The notes: a model not told the origin generated them from the letters alone. DNA of 64,000 nt from Costus lasius (GCA_027563935.2 CM050447.1:85359461-85423460); one strand, 5' to 3'. Counted from the stretch's first letter, positions 45,538-59,391 are shown. A program made the numbers and translations.

Positions 45538-46130
45538 TAGGGGTGATCACGGTTCGGTTAACCGAACCATGACCCTAAATCTTGTCCTGAACCGATTAGA
45601 ACGGTTCGGCTATATTACAAACTGTTCCCAAACCAAAAAACCGGTTAACCGATTAATCGGTTAACCGGTTTTTTGGTTCGGTTAACCACCGATTTTTGGT
45701 TAACCGTTTAAGAAAAATCTTTCTCCAATAATATTAAATATAAAATATATAAAATATTAAATATGTAAAATACAACCTATATATAATATTAAATATTATT
45801 ATTTGATAATTAAATATATAAAATAATTAATTTTTAAATTATAGTCAAAAGGTTTAAAACTTATGACCAACTATCTTATAAAGTAATGCCTAACCATTAT
45901 ACTAGATGAACAATCAATTTACAAACTTAGGTTATATATATACATATATTCGGTCGGTTCGGTTAACCGGTGAAAAATTTTTCCTCGAACCGTAATCGAA
46001 CCGAACCATAAATTTATAAGCTAAAAACGGACCGTGAACCGAACCGATTAATTCGGTTAACCGTCCGAGCGGTTTGGTTCGGTCAGTTAACCACGGTCTA
46101 TCGGTTTTCTAGTTTTTTTGAATAGCCCTA
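45538..46130. mobile_element. hAT-type MITE with 8-bp TSD CTACAATC
   Basis: The 593-bp block begins TAGGGGTGATC and ends GAATAGCCCTA. The 8-bp duplication CTACAATC stands at 45530-45537 and 46131-46138. Short imperfect terminal repeats plus an 8-bp duplication are the mark of hAT elements. It has no coding capacity. Both halves are rich in GGTTAACC, GGTTCGG and CCGAACC words in both orientations, so it can fold extensively. Confidence 0.85.
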
Positions 46131-47496
46131 CTACAATCGTGCATACACGGACTCCTCAAAATCCTCTTCACTCCGCGCCTAGTGCTACCCTTCGGGAGGA
46201 CGATCCTGTTGCCTATGTCACTGCCCTCTTTGCTTGCACCATCTCCAAGATGTGCCAAAGAGGTGATCAAGGGAGAAGATTGACCACAAGGAGAGGGAAG
46301 CTCTATAACTTGTGTCAATCTCTAGTCTAGCCACTTTTCCTCATGGCATGCGCCTCCATGATGATCCATGAGGAATATCTCCATCTTAATTACCATCTCA
46401 TCCTTAGTTGGTACCAATCTTCCCGGAAGATATGTCAAGGTGATGAGATGAGATGCCATATGGTCTTCTTCTCCTTCCTTTGCCATATGCACCAACTTCA
46501 TAGAAGTTGCGCCCATGGTATGAAATCATCCTTCCTCATGGATCAATCCCTCCAAAGGATACATCATCGAATAAGGTGGAAGGCTCCAAGCCTTCTCTTG
46601 CGCCTATGGAAGAAGAAGGTGTTGCCACCATGGAGGTGGCGCCACTTTTCTCTTGGAGGCGCTATGGAGAATAAGATACCATCTCCTCTTGCACCAATCC
46701 CATAAAAGACCAGATCATCAAGAAAGGAGGAAGGCTCCAAGCTTTTTTCTTGCATCCATGGTGGAAGAACTCGGCGCATCCACCTTGGGGCGCAAGTTCT
46801 TGTGTGGTGGCGCCATGGGGAAGAAGGAGAGGTGTCTTGGCGGCTAGGTTAGAGAGTTGAATGATGATTTCGGCTAGGGCTGTATTTAATTACGAAAATT
46901 CATAATTAATAATCACCTAGATCCATTATTGCTTAATGGATGCAGATCCGCAACTTAAGTGATGAAAATATTTAATATAAATATTCACTTAAGTTGCACG
47001 TGGCCCCGCTACTTAAGTTGCGCATTAACTAAATATAAATATTCATTTTAATACTTATGTTGTGGGCCCCCATGTTACATTTGAATTAATCATAAAAAGC
47101 CTCCGAACAAAACTAGAGCTTAAACCCAATATTTGACCACTCAACTGAACCTAGTCCATCGAGGTCAAACATGATCTCTCGAATGTCAACTGGGGTCAAC
47201 TGAAGTCAAAATACAACATCATCCCAAAAGATCATCTCCAACTCATCAAATGCATCTACGATGCATCGGACTCCCAAACTGACTCGAATCAACTAAATGA
47301 CTTGATTATAGGCAACTCGATTAATACGAGATCTCAAGTGTTTAGGTGTGCGACCTTGTAGATTCCTCAGACGTTGGTAGTGATAACCTCACGTCATCAC
47401 AAGTAATGAGTGGCACCTAGCAGTACATCATTGCTACCCAAGTCCACGGAATGGTGTCGTCATCGACATCTCCAAAAACTGCCACAAGATATATGT

Positions 47497-50226
47497 TGTC
47501 ACATCCCGTTATCTTAACCCCAAACAAGCAACCAAGTCATAGAGAAACAGGATGTTATCATACAAGATCGATTCACATGCTAGGTAAAACCAAGTTCAAG
47601 AAAACACGATCTGAAAATTTTCGAGAAATCCATACAAAAATCTCCACGAATCATAATTTCACAAATGTACCTGCCACAACGCAATACTTGCACTAGACAT
47701 ATGCAAGTCAACAGTTATATCAAAACCGATTGCAAAAATACCAATCGACTCAAATTGAAAACCAAAGTCACAATATCGATTTTATAAACTCATGAAACTA
47801 ACATGAATAATACCAAACACCGAAACCAGGCCAAAGCCCGCGGTGATACAAAATCAAAATCTTAAAACTGCCACGACCGGCAACACAAGTTCACATAGTT
47901 CACATAGTTCGGCCACAACTGGCATCATAAGTTCACATAGTTCACATAGTTCGGCCACAACTGGCATCATAAGTTAAGCACAAAAGTCTTATCACAATAT
48001 CCATATAAAATGCTAACTGGTAATGCGCCCCTGCTCTACACCTGAAAATATTGAGGGAGTGAGCTACACAGCCCAGTGAGTGGATAGTCTCAAACGACCA
48101 TCCATAAGATACACTCAAAAATACATGCAGATTATTTTAAAAACATTTAACAGAATATCATGTCAACATATAACAAAATTAAAGGACAGAACTCATATAA
48201 AACCATCAGGTGTAAACTGCTAAGACGTCATTGTCACCAAAGAGTAACCAGGGTTCTAGAGCTATACTCTAAACCAACTAATGACTTAATTGACCTAGTT
48301 GTCCAGCATAATCAATAGTGACCATTATGGTCCAACCCGGCTTTGGCCTAAGCACTGGGAGAAGCCTGCAAATCACATGCAACATATATACATGGACAGT
48401 GTGTAGACTCAAGAGGTAATCACCACCTGGTCAAGATGTGATACCTTGATCTACACCACCCCATAATCACAAAAATCTAAGCGTCTAAGAGTGATGACAT
48501 CAAGAGGTGGCCCCTGTCCGACCAAGACATGGCACTTTGCATCTTATATCACTCGTTCTCCCAAAGGGTTCCTTAACTGGACAACACCAGACACATCTTA
48601 TATCTTATTTCACAAAAGTGGACTCCTAAGTGTCAACTAAACTCTAGGATAGTCATTTTTATCACAATAATCACATCAGGCAGGCTGAACAACAACCCCC
48701 TCACATATCACAATACAAGGCCGAAATCTCCAACCCTTAACATATCACAAATAGACTATCCCCTTGAGTACACAGTTACACTTAGCCTTAGTCCTAACCA
48801 TTCCATGACCACAACACATATTATTCGAAAATCACATAACCACATAATATTCGAAAATCACATAACCACATAATATTCAAAAATCACATAATCACATAAT
48901 ATTCAAAAATCACATAATCACATAGTAGTGTAGTCCTTAGGTTTCATGCTGATTAGTTCAGTCTAACCTTGCTATGTTATCACCCAGGTTATCAATCAAT
49001 ATTTCATGTCATTACTTTCTGCATACACCATTCAATTAAAAATACATAATAATACAGAAAATTCACTAAATTTCGTTCACAATTAACATAAATGCAGAAT
49101 ATCCCATATTCATAGTTTTCTACTAGTTCTGATAACAAAAGACAGAAATACCCCTAGTTCAAAGTTTAAGTCATACAAGAAAAGTTATCCAAAAATTTCG
49201 TAAAAATATTCATTACGTCCCTCATGATCCCTAGATTCGTAATTTCAAGTTTTCCCCAATTTTAACTAGGAAATTTACCGAATTACCCCTAGGTCAATTT
49301 TAGTCAACAGAAACTTTTATTTCTAAAAATTCCCAAAAAAATACAGTAGAATCCTCATATACCTAATTTCATGAATATCAAGTTTTCCCCAATTTTTACC
49401 CATGCATTTGGACGTAACTTCATGAAGAAGGGTCGAAATTCTCCTTCAAGCCCTAATTTTCATGCAATTGAAATTCTAAAGCTACATACATGTTTAATCA
49501 AGGTCCAATTTAGGATTAAGAGTCTTAAAAACGAAAAGCCCTAATTTTCAAGCAAGCTAGGGTTTCGAAAATTTGGAAAGAAAACAAGGAAAACATGTAC
49601 AATTGAAATTAAGAGATCATGCCATACTCCTATGGATTAATTCTCTAAAACAAGCAATGCATCCAATTTTCGTGAACTAGGTGAAGGAGAACATCCACTC
49701 ACTTTGAACCGAGAATACCAAGATGAAGATCTCTCCAAAATTTTCGTCTAAAGCCTTGAAGTGATCCTAGAAAGACGCCAACAATGGAAAAGAAACGCCT
49801 CCAAACCTCCAAGAATCGCCCAAGCCTTCAAGAAAATCGCCAACTTCTTTGCCCTAGCCGTCCACCTCCTAGATTTTCGATTTTTAACTTTTAAACCCGC
49901 TAACCAATTAATCCAAATAGGGTTTAACCCACTAACTAATTAATTTCGAATTTTAAAACCCAAAACCCATAGTTAATAACCATTAACTAACAATTAACCA
50001 TTCACTTAAACGAAAATCCAATAAGGTTTAATTAATTAACCAATAAGCTCTAATTAATTAACTTAAAATTAACAACCAATAAGCTCTAGTTAATTAATTA
50101 CAAATTAACACTATGAATTAACAACCAATAATTTTATTTAAATCAGAATAAAATATCACAGCCAATGATTCTATTTAAATCAAAAAAAATCGTACTTACC
50201 AGGACTTAAGATCCTTGGATCTTACA
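47497..50226 (-). repeat. Gypsy-2 3' LTR (left copy)
   Basis: It runs from TGTCACATCC to GATCTTACA on the plus strand. It contains a 50-bp direct repeat (GTTCACATAGTTCACATAGT, about 47888-47960) and repeated ATTCGAAAATCACATAACCA units (about 48830-48925). No gene is supported. Confidence 0.95.
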
Positions 50227-50240
50227 TCCCTCCCTCCTTA
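50227..50240 (-). other. Gypsy-2 polypurine tract
   Basis: TCCCTCCCTCCTTA on the plus strand gives TAAGGAGGGAGGGA on the element strand, right beside the 3' LTR. Confidence 0.9.
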
Positions 50241-50255
50241 TAAAGCTTTAGTCCT

Positions 50256-53200
50256 CTAAAGCTCAACATTCATATCATCAAAAAGATAAGCATAAAATTT
50301 CCTCATATCAGCTTCAGTCTCCCAAGTCGCCTCCTCAACCAACTGATTTCCCCAGATAACCTTTACCAAAGGTATAGACTTATTCCTCAGAACCTTATCC
50401 TTTCTATCAACAATCCGGAGAGGTCTTTCTTCAAAGGTCAAATCACTCTGAATCTGAAGAGATTCCAACTCCAATACATGAGATGGATCAGGATGATATT
50501 TCCTCAAAGCATAAACATGGAACACATTATGCACATGATCCATAGCAGGAGGTAAAGCTAACTTGTAAGCCACTGGACCAACTCTCTCAATAATGTCAAA
50601 AGGGCCTACAAACCTAGGGCTCAACTTGCCCTTTTTGCCAAACCTCATAACACCCTTAGTAGGTGACACCTTTAAGAAAACATGATCCCCTACCATAAAC
50701 TCCAGGGAACGACGACGGTCATTAGCATAACTCTTCTACCTGTCCCGAGCAATCTTCAGCTTATCCTGAATCTCTCTGACCTTATCAGTAGTCTCCTGAA
50801 CTGCATCAGATCTCAAAATCATTCTGTCACCAGTTTCCTCCCAACACAAGGGAGTCCTACACCTTCTCCCATACAAAGCCTCATAAGGAGCCATCTGAAT
50901 ACTGGAGTGGAAACTATTATTATAAGTGAACTCTATCAAAGATAGATCCCTGTTCCACTCAGAACTCCAATCAACCACATAAGCTCTCAACAGGTCTTCT
51001 AGAGTCTGTATAGTACGCTCCGTCTGGCCATCAGACTGAGGATGGTATGCTGTACTAAAACTCAACTTAGTACCCAAACCCTCCTGTAAGCTCTTCCAAA
51101 ACCTGGACAGAAATCGAGAGTCCCTATCAGACACAATATCAACAGGCACTCCATGCAGTCTGACTATCTCATCAATATACAATCTAGCCAGCCTCTCTAA
51201 AGGATAAGTCATCTTGATCGGGAGAAAGTGGGCTGATTTAGTGAGTCTATCAACAATCACCCAAATGACATCATGACCCAATCTGGTTCTGGGCAAACCA
51301 CACACAAAGTCCATACTGATGCATTCCCACTTCCACTCAGGAATAGGAAGGGGCTGCAACAAACCACCAGGCTTCTGGTGTTCAGCCTTTACCGTCTGAC
51401 AGGTTAAACACCTAGAGACAAAATCAAATACTTCTTTCTTCATACCCGGCCACCAAAAACTCTTCTTGAGGTCCTGATACATCTTAGTTACACCAGGATG
51501 TAGAGAATATTTGGAGTTATGGCTGTCCTCCAATATTTCTTTCCTCAAGCTCGGTTCCTCAGGGATACACACCCTTCCACGGAACCGAAGAACACCATCA
51601 TCAGACAAGCTAAAATCCTGAACTGCGCCTGTAACCAAACTATCCCTGATCTGAATTAATTTTGGATCCACAGATTGCTGATCTCTGATCTTCTGCAACA
51701 AAGCAGACTATACTCTGAGGAAAGCCACATATCCAGACTGAACTTTAGGAGAAACACTGATCCTGAGATCTCTGAACTCCTACAGTAACTGCCACTCACT
51801 GACCCGTAGTGCCGCTACTGAAGTTACTGGATGTCTGCTCAGTGCATCAGCCACTACATTGGCCTTTCCAGCCTGATACTGAATAGAGAAGTCATAGTCT
51901 TTGATCAACTCCATCCATCTTCTTTGTCTCATGTTCAACTCCTTCTGAGTGAAGATGTACTTGAGACTCTGGTGGTCAGTGAACAGATCAAACTCTTGAC
52001 CCAACAAATAGTGACGCCATATCTTCAGAGCAAAGACTACGGCCGCCAACTCTAAGTCATGAGTAGGGTAGTTCAACTCATACTCCTTCAGTTGTCTCGA
52101 AGCATAGGCTACCACAGAACCCTTCTGCATCAAGACACAACCCAACCCTTTGCCTGAAGCATCCGTATAGACAGTAAACCTTTCCCCATCACTAGGAATA
52201 ATGAGGATCGGTGTACTAGTCAACCTTCTCTTCAGCTCCTGAAAGCTTTCTTCACACTTGTCATCCCAATTAAACTTGGCCTCCTTTCTGGTCAATTTAG
52301 TTAAAGGACCCGCCAGCTTGGAGAATCCCTCAACAAACCTCCGATAGTAACCTGCTAAACCCAGGAAACTTCTGATCTCAGTAGCACTAGTCGGTCTTCC
52401 CCAGTCAAGGATGGCTTGCACTTTAACTGGATCCACAGACACCCCCTGACCAGAAATCACATGCCCAAGGAAACTGATCTTTTCTAGCCAGAACTCACAC
52501 TTACTAGCCTTGGCATATAATCAGTTTTTCCTCAGGATCTCCAGCACTCTGCGCAAGTCACTGACATGATCCGGAGTAGTCCGAGAGTACACCAAGATAT
52601 CATCTATGAAGACTACCACACATGAATCAAGTAATTCATGAAATACCCTGTTCATCAAATCCATGAAGACAGCAGGTGCATTCGTCAGTCCAAAAGGCAT
52701 AACTAGAAATTCAAAATGCCCATACCTGGTCCTGAAAGCAGTCTTAAATATATCCTCATCCTTGACCCTAAGCTGGTAATACCCTGATCTCAAGTCAATC
52801 TTAGAGAACACTGTCGCTCCCTGTAATTGATCAAATAGATCATCAATTCTGGGGAGAGGATACTTATTCTTGATAGTCACTTGGTTCAGTTGCCTGTAGT
52901 CTATACACATCCTCAGGGTTCCATCCTTCTTCTTTACGAACAGCACTGGTGCTCCCCAGGGAGAAGCACTAGGTCGGATGTAACCTTTTTCCAGCAATTC
53001 CTCCAGTTGCTTCTTAAGCTCGGCCAACTCTGAAGTAGCCATGCGGTAAGGAGCTCTGGAGATAGGTGCAGTACCTGGCACCAACTCAATGCCAAACTCT
53101 ACCTCTCGTATTGGTGGCAAGCCTGAAAATTCCTCAGAGAACACATCAGGAAACTCTTTCACCACCGCCATCTGAGTCAAATCAGGAGTAGAATCATCCT

Positions 53201-54860
53201 GCACCTTAACATGCGCAAGATAACCCTTGCACCCACTAGCAAGTAACTTCCTGGCCTGCAGGAAAGATATCACATGCGGTCCTTGGTCTGACACTAGACC
53301 TCTCACAAAAAGCCGATTCCCATCTAGCAGATTCAAGGTGATTACTTTCTCAAAGCAATCCACAGTGGCATGATGTGAGGATAACCAATCCATACCTAGG
53401 ATGACATCATAGTCTTGCATGTCTAAGAGGATTAGATCTACAAGAAACTCATAACCCTCTACATGCACTACACAATCAGTACAAACAGTGTCTGTAGATA
53501 ATGATTTTCCTAAGGGAGTACTTACAGACACAACATAATCCATCACCTTAGGCAATACAGGTAAACATGCAGCAAATCTAACAGATACAAAAGATAAATT
53601 TGCACCAGGGTCAAATAAAATGCGAGCTAACTGATCAAATACAAATAAGGTACCTTCCACGACGGATCGGGAAGCCCATGTATCCTTCTCAACCACGGCA
53701 TAAACTCGAGTTTGGACTGTAGGCTTATCTGCGCCTCTCTGCTGCATCTCAGGTTCTTTGCAGTCCTTGACCATGTGCCCAGGTTTCTTACACCTGTAGC
53801 ACACACCATTCTTCTTATAACAGTCCTTCATTAAATGTCCCTTGAGCCCACAATAATGACAATTCCGGTCCTCTGTGATACGGTTCTTTACATCCCTGGT
53901 ATCCCTGAACTGCTGCGGTGCATCCCTGGACTGCTACGGTGCCTTGTAAGAGTAAGGCTTATACCTGCTCTTCTTGTAGTCCTTATGCCTAGGGTACTTC
54001 TTACCCTTGCCGCCATTACCATACTGAGGAGCCGCCGCCTCAGCTGTAGGAACCACCGTCACGGCCACACTAGAACTCCTCTCAGATATGTACCTCTCAA
54101 TGGTGCGTGCTCGTCCAACAGTCTCAACGTAAGTCTCCAAGTGCTGAGCACCAACCTGCTCCCGAATGTCCCATCTGAGACCTCTGAGAAACTTGGTAGC
54201 CCTCCTCTTTTCAGTGTTTATCAGGTGAGGGGCATACTTTCCCAACTTGGTGAACCGTATCTCATACTGGTCAACAGTCATATCACCCTGCTCCAGATGA
54301 ATAAATTCCACCTCTCGGTCCTCCACAAAGCTATCGGGGAAGTACTTCTCATTAAATTGAGACAAGAAATAGGGCCAATCTACTGTTTCATGTCTTTCTT
54401 CAGCAAGCCTCACCACGCCCTTCCACCACTCATCTGCGTCACCACGCATCATATAGGTGGTCAGACACAGCTTGTCCTCATCTGTGCAACGCATGACTTG
54501 AAAAATCTTGTCCAAAACCAACTGCCAGTTCTCTGCAGTACTTGATTCTGAGCCCCCATAAAAAGAGCTAGGACCCAGTTTCTGGAATTCACTCACAAGT
54601 GAGGCATAGCGCCTGTGAGTGTCCTCCTGAGAGTCAGTCCCCACTCCTCGAGTAGTAGTCTGGGATCTCTCCTGAGTCAATTGCTGCAAGAGCTGCTGTT
54701 GCGCTTCTTGATGCTGAGTCTGTTGCTGCTACAGCATCTGAGCTTGCCTCTCTATCATGGCACCCTGTTGCTGTACCATGCCTGTCAGAGTCGCAATGGC
54801 TCTCGTGAGATCCGAGGTCTGCTCGCCTTCACTGCTAGCATTTCCTCTGGATCGCACCAT
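50256..54860 (-). pseudogene. Gypsy-2 gag-pol, one frame with six in-frame stops
   Basis: From the ATG at 54860 (MVRSRGNAS) to 50256 a single frame of 1535 codons has no frameshift. It is broken by TAG at 54731, 53936, 51710, 51782 and 50738 and by TGA at 52523 (first base on the minus strand). Alignment by eye with Gypsy-1 shows Gln (CAG) or Arg codons at these places. Gag core, a CCHC knuckle ([14 protein letters not shown]), protease with [12 protein letters not shown] with FIDDILVYS, RNase H with YTDASGKG, integrase zinc finger and core, and a chromodomain-like [18 protein letters not shown] end follow in order. All catalytic motifs remain readable, so decay is by point changes only. Confidence 0.93.
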
Positions 54861-54970
54861 CTTAATTCCTACACACACACATACCAAAGTCAGGAATGCA
54901 AACATAAGCCTATCAGATGTCTAGCAATACACAAACATGTTTTCCCCCGAACTAAGTTTTAGCTAGCCAA

Positions 54971-54984
54971 CTCCTCTGATACCA
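54971..54984 (-). other. Gypsy-2 primer binding site
   Basis: CTCCTCTGATACCA on the plus strand is TGGTATCAGAGGAG on the element strand, three bases inside the 5' LTR. It is an initiator methionine tRNA type. Confidence 0.9.
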
Positions 54985-54987
54985 TTC

Positions 54988-57717
54988 TGTCACATCCCGT
55001 TATCTTAACCCCAAGCAAGCAACCAAGTCATAGAGAAACAGGATGTTATCATACAAGATCGATTCACATGCTAGGTAAAACCAAGTTCAAGAAAACACGA
55101 TCTGAAAATTTTTGAGAAATCCATACAAAAATCTCCACGAATCATAATTTCACAAATGTACCTGCCACCACGCAATACTTGCACTAGACATATGCAAGTC
55201 AACAGTTATATCAAAACCGATTGCAAAAATACCAATCGACTCAAATTGAAAACCAAAGTCACAATATCGATTTTATAAACTCATGAAACTAACATGAATA
55301 ATACCAAACACCGAAACCAGGCCAAAGCCCGCGGTGACACAAAATCAAAATCTTAAAACTGCCACGACCGGCAACACAAGTTCACATAGTTCACATAGTT
55401 CGGCCACAACTGGCATCATAAGTTCACATAGTTCACATAGTTCGGCCACAACTGGCATAATAAGTTAAGCACAAAAGTCTTATCACAATATCCATATAAA
55501 ATGCTAACTGGTAATGCGCCCCTGCTCTACACCTGAAAATATTGAGGGAGTGAGCTACACAGCCCAGTGAGTGGATAGTCTCAAACGACCATCCATAAGA
55601 TACACTCAAAAATACATGCAGATTATTTTAAAAACATTTAACAGAATATCATGTCAACATATAACAAAATTAAAGGACAGAACTCATATAAAACCATCAG
55701 GTGTAAACTGCTAAGACGTCATTGTCACCAAAGAGTAACCAGGGTTCTAGAGCTATACTCTAAACCAACTAATGACTTAATTGACCTAGTTGTCCAGCAT
55801 AATCAATAGTGACCATTATGGTCCAACCCGGCTTTGGCCTAAGCACTGGGAGAAGCCTGCAAATCACATGCAACATATATACATGGACAGTGTGTAGACT
55901 CAAGAGGTAATCACCACCTGGTCAAGATGTGATACCTTGATCTACACCACCCCATAATCACAAAAATCTAAGCGTCTAAGAGTGATGACATCAAGAGGTG
56001 GCCCCTGTCCGACCAAGACATGGCACTTTGCGTCTTATATCACTCGTTCTCCCAAAGGGTTCCTTAACTGGACAACACCAGACACATCTTATATCTTATT
56101 TCACAAAAGTGGACTCCTAAGTGTCAACTAAACTCTAGGATAGTCATTTTTATCACAATAATCACATCAGGTAGGCTGAACAAGAACCCCCTCACATATC
56201 ACAATACAGGGCCGAAATCTCCAACCCTTAACATATCACAAATAGACTATCCCCTTGAGTACACAGTTACACTTAGCCTTAGTCCTAACCATTCCATGAC
56301 CACAACACATATTATTCGAAAATCACATAACCACATAATATTCGAAAATCACATAACCACATAATATTCAAAAATCACATAATCACATAATATTCAAAAA
56401 TCACATAATCACATAGTAGTGTAGTCCTTAGGTTTCATGCTGATTAGTTCAGTCTAACCTTGCTATGTTATCACCCAAGTTATCAATCAATATTTCATGT
56501 CATTACTTTCTGCATACACCATTCAATTAAAAATACATAATAATACAGAAAATTCACTAAATTTCGTTCACAATTAACATAAATGCAGAATATCCCATAT
56601 TCATAGTTTTCTACTAGTTCTGATAACAAAAGACAGAAATACCCCTAGTTCAAAGTTTAAGTCATACAAGAAAAGTTATCCAAAAATTTCGTAAAAATAT
56701 TCATTACGTCCCTCATGATCCCTAGATTCGTAATTTCAAGTTTTCCCCAATTTTAACTAGGAAATTTACCGAATTACCCCTAGGTCAATTTTAGTCAACA
56801 GAAACTTTTATTTCTAAAAATTCCCAAAAAAATACAGTAGAATCCTCATATACCTAATTTCATGAATATCAAGTTTTCCCCAATTTTTACCCATGCATTT
56901 GGACGTAACTTCATGAAGAAGGGTCGAAATTCTCCTTCAAGCCCTAATTTTCATGCAATTGAAATTCTAAAGCTACATACATGTTTAATCAAGGTCCAAT
57001 TTAGGATTAAGAGTCTTAAAAACGAAAAGCCCTAATTTTCAAGCAAGCTAGGGTTTCGAAAATTTGGAAAGAAAACAAGGAAAACATGTACAATTGAAAT
57101 TAAGAGATCATGCCATACTCCTATGCATTAATTCTCTAAAACAAGCAATGCATCCAATTTTCGTGAACTAGGTGAAGGAGAACATCCACTCACTTTGAAC
57201 CGAGAATACCAAGATGAAGATCTCTCCAAAATTTTCGTCTAAAGCCTTGAAGTGATCCTAGAAAGACGCCAACAATGGAAAAGAAACGCCTCCAAACCTC
57301 CAAGAATCGCCCAAGCCTTCAAGAAAATCGCCAACTTCTTTGCCCTAGCCGTCCACCTCCTAGATTTTCGATTTTTAACTTTTAAACCCGCTAACCAATT
57401 AATCCAAATAGGGTTTAACCCACTAACTAATTAATTTCGAATTTTAAAACCCAAAACCCATAGTTAATAACCATTAACTAACAATTAACCATTCACTTAA
57501 ACGAAAATCCAATAAGGTTTAATTAATTAACCAATAAGCTCTAATTAATTAACTTAAAATTAACAACCAATAAGCTCTAGTTAATTAATTACAAATTAAC
57601 ACTATGAATTAACAACCAATAATTTTATTTAAATCAGAATAAAATATCACAGCCAATGATTCTATTTAAATAAAAAAAAATCGTACTTACCAGGACTTAA
57701 GATCCTTGGATCTTACA
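54988..57717 (-). repeat. Gypsy-2 5' LTR (right copy)
   Basis: It is the same length as the left copy, with about 12 scattered changes, for example AAACAAGC/AAGCAAGC at the start and GGATTA/GCATTA near 57125. It is followed by TATGT. Confidence 0.95.
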
Positions 57718-57828
57718 TATGTACACTCTAGTCCTTTTGCTAGGTTGATCGTCCAAGTCGGACAAGTGTGTCACACTTGTTAATTCCAACATTAATGGTC
57801 ATGACTCTATTCAGGCTAAACCAAGGTG

Positions 57829-59385
57829 TGATGACACTAAAATATATAGTATATTTTGTATCATTTTATATATCTTTTCATGCTCAATTGAAGATCTTTT
57901 GCTTATTTTTATGCCAAAATTATCACATATTGCAAAATCTACTTCTATTTTGGTTTTTCATGATTTTCAGGTAAAAAGGCACTATTTTGAGGCATTTTCA
58001 AGCAAAATCAAAGACATAGAAGAGTTACCATCATCAAGAGGAGATCACCCGATAAATTTCACGTAAATCGGAGCAACTGACCAAAATACGGTAGTGCCGT
58101 ATTTTATATTACAGTACTGTATTTCCGTACGATACCGTAATATCGGAGCACTGCCGTAATTTGGTGGATTTTTAGATCAGAAAGTTTCCCTTATTTTATG
58201 GCACCGCCGTAAAGAATTACACGGGCCGTATTTTGGAGCGCTTTAGAATAGAGAGATTCCCTGAAATTACGGCACTGCCATAAACCATTTTACGGTGCCG
58301 TATTCCTCAGAGATTTCAGACCAGAGAACTCTCCTGGAGGAGGAGACGATACCCCAGAAGTTTCAGAGGAAAAGGAGTTCAATCGGAGGAGGAATCAACG
58401 AAAGAAGGGGCGCGACACTGTTCACAGCGTGTTTTGGAGGCAAATTACGGCTGTAATATCTATTATAGCCGTGTTGTAACATTGTTTCTTCTTCTTCTTT
58501 GATTTCTAAACACTTTGATACTATGACTTATTGTATTTCTCTTTCCATGCTAGCTTAATCATATTTTGGGACATGGGTGTAATTCACTTTGATTTCTTAA
58601 TGATTAGATAACTCTTATTTTCGTCAGAATAGTTTTATTATGATGATTCTGCTTATTTGATTGTTTGTCTTTGATTCTCCATAGATTGATGTTATTATTC
58701 ATGTTTTAGAGTTCTCACAAAAAGGACCGAAAGGTGATTTGCTTGAGAACTTGGAATCCTAGAATTGCATGTTAGGAATTCTCTTAGGTTAGTTCTTAAT
58801 TATTTGATTTTAGTGATCTTATTGCCATGATGATAATTTGAATCTAGGGTAGAGTCGAGTTGTCAAACGTGGAGATCTTGCATGAAAGTGAGGATCGGAA
58901 CGTTGGAGAACCATAAGTAGAACTTGTGTTGAGTCTCGGATGCATGAAAGTGATCCTTGAGATTCCACTTGAGACAATCAACTTAGAATTCGGATGCACA
59001 AAAGTGATCTCGAGTTCTTTGATTGATGATTTACTTATCTTTAGCGTTGGGATAGATCTTGCGCGAAAGCAAGGATTAGTCCCTGCATTATTGTCTGCAC
59101 GAAAGTGAGATGATCCCTTTATGAAGTAAATTAAGTCTTTTTCATGATAAGATTAGTCTGACGACCTTTTATTTAAATCTAGTCATTAGAATTAAGGAGG
59201 ATGAAACCCTAGTCCCAATGTTTCTCTCTGATTATCTGATTTCGTGTGTTTCCTATTATTGCTTTGCTATTATTCGGTTGCTTAGCTAGTAAGAATACAA
59301 CTAGTTGGTGCTTAACAATAAGGTCTCTATGGTTCGATATCTTTCTTTATTACTTCGAGTATCCGTGCACTTGCGGATCACAACA
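57829..59385 (+). repeat. Athila-2 5' LTR
   Basis: It is 1557 bp, from TGATGACACTAAAATATATA to CACAACA, and close to the LTRs at 3786 and 11393. It is about 330 bp shorter than the LTR at 60909, apparently by an internal deletion after about 58330. It contains TACGGCA/TGCCGTA palindromes at 58085-58310. Confidence 0.75.
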
Positions 59386-59391
59386 AGTTTT

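Larger units (their letters stand above)
47497..57717 (-). mobile_element. Gypsy-2, chromovirus (Tekay/Del-like) with decayed gag-pol, TSD TATGT
   Basis: This 10,221-bp element in minus orientation has 2730-bp LTRs at 47497-50226 and 54988-57717. TATGT stands on both sides (47492-47496 and 57718-57722). About 12 differences were counted between the LTRs. The layout matches Gypsy-1, and the proteins are closely related while the LTRs are not. It is inserted in LTR-D. Confidence 0.95.
45345..57828 (-). mobile_element. LTR-D, diverged copia LTR split by MITE and Gypsy-2
   Basis: Left border TGAGAATCCCCGGGCC at 45345. Pieces are 45345-47496 and 57723-57828. Read on the minus strand it shares modules with the Copia-A LTR in the same order: GGACAAG-GTGTCA and CCAACATTAATGGTCATGA (57761-57803), then the GTGATGACGTGAGGTTATCAC stem module (about 47382-47402) and GGTCGCACA (about 47345). 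It is thus a diverged LTR of a related family, cut at 57828 where Athila-2 begins. The rest of the element is not seen. The open frames at 46.1-46.9 kb lie in this LTR and are not supported. Confidence 0.6.

Noticed and set aside
46343..46847. Methionine- and basic-rich frames in both orientations near 46.5 kb.
   Set aside because: They fall inside LTR-D with overlapping frames on both strands, no domain and no support for expression.
45340..57769. AGTGT at 45340-45344 and 57765-57769 looked like a target duplication closing LTR-D at 57764.
   Set aside because: Sequence past 57764 still matches the interior of related copia LTRs (GTGTCA, then CCAACATTAATGGTCATGA), so LTR-D does not end there and the match is chance.
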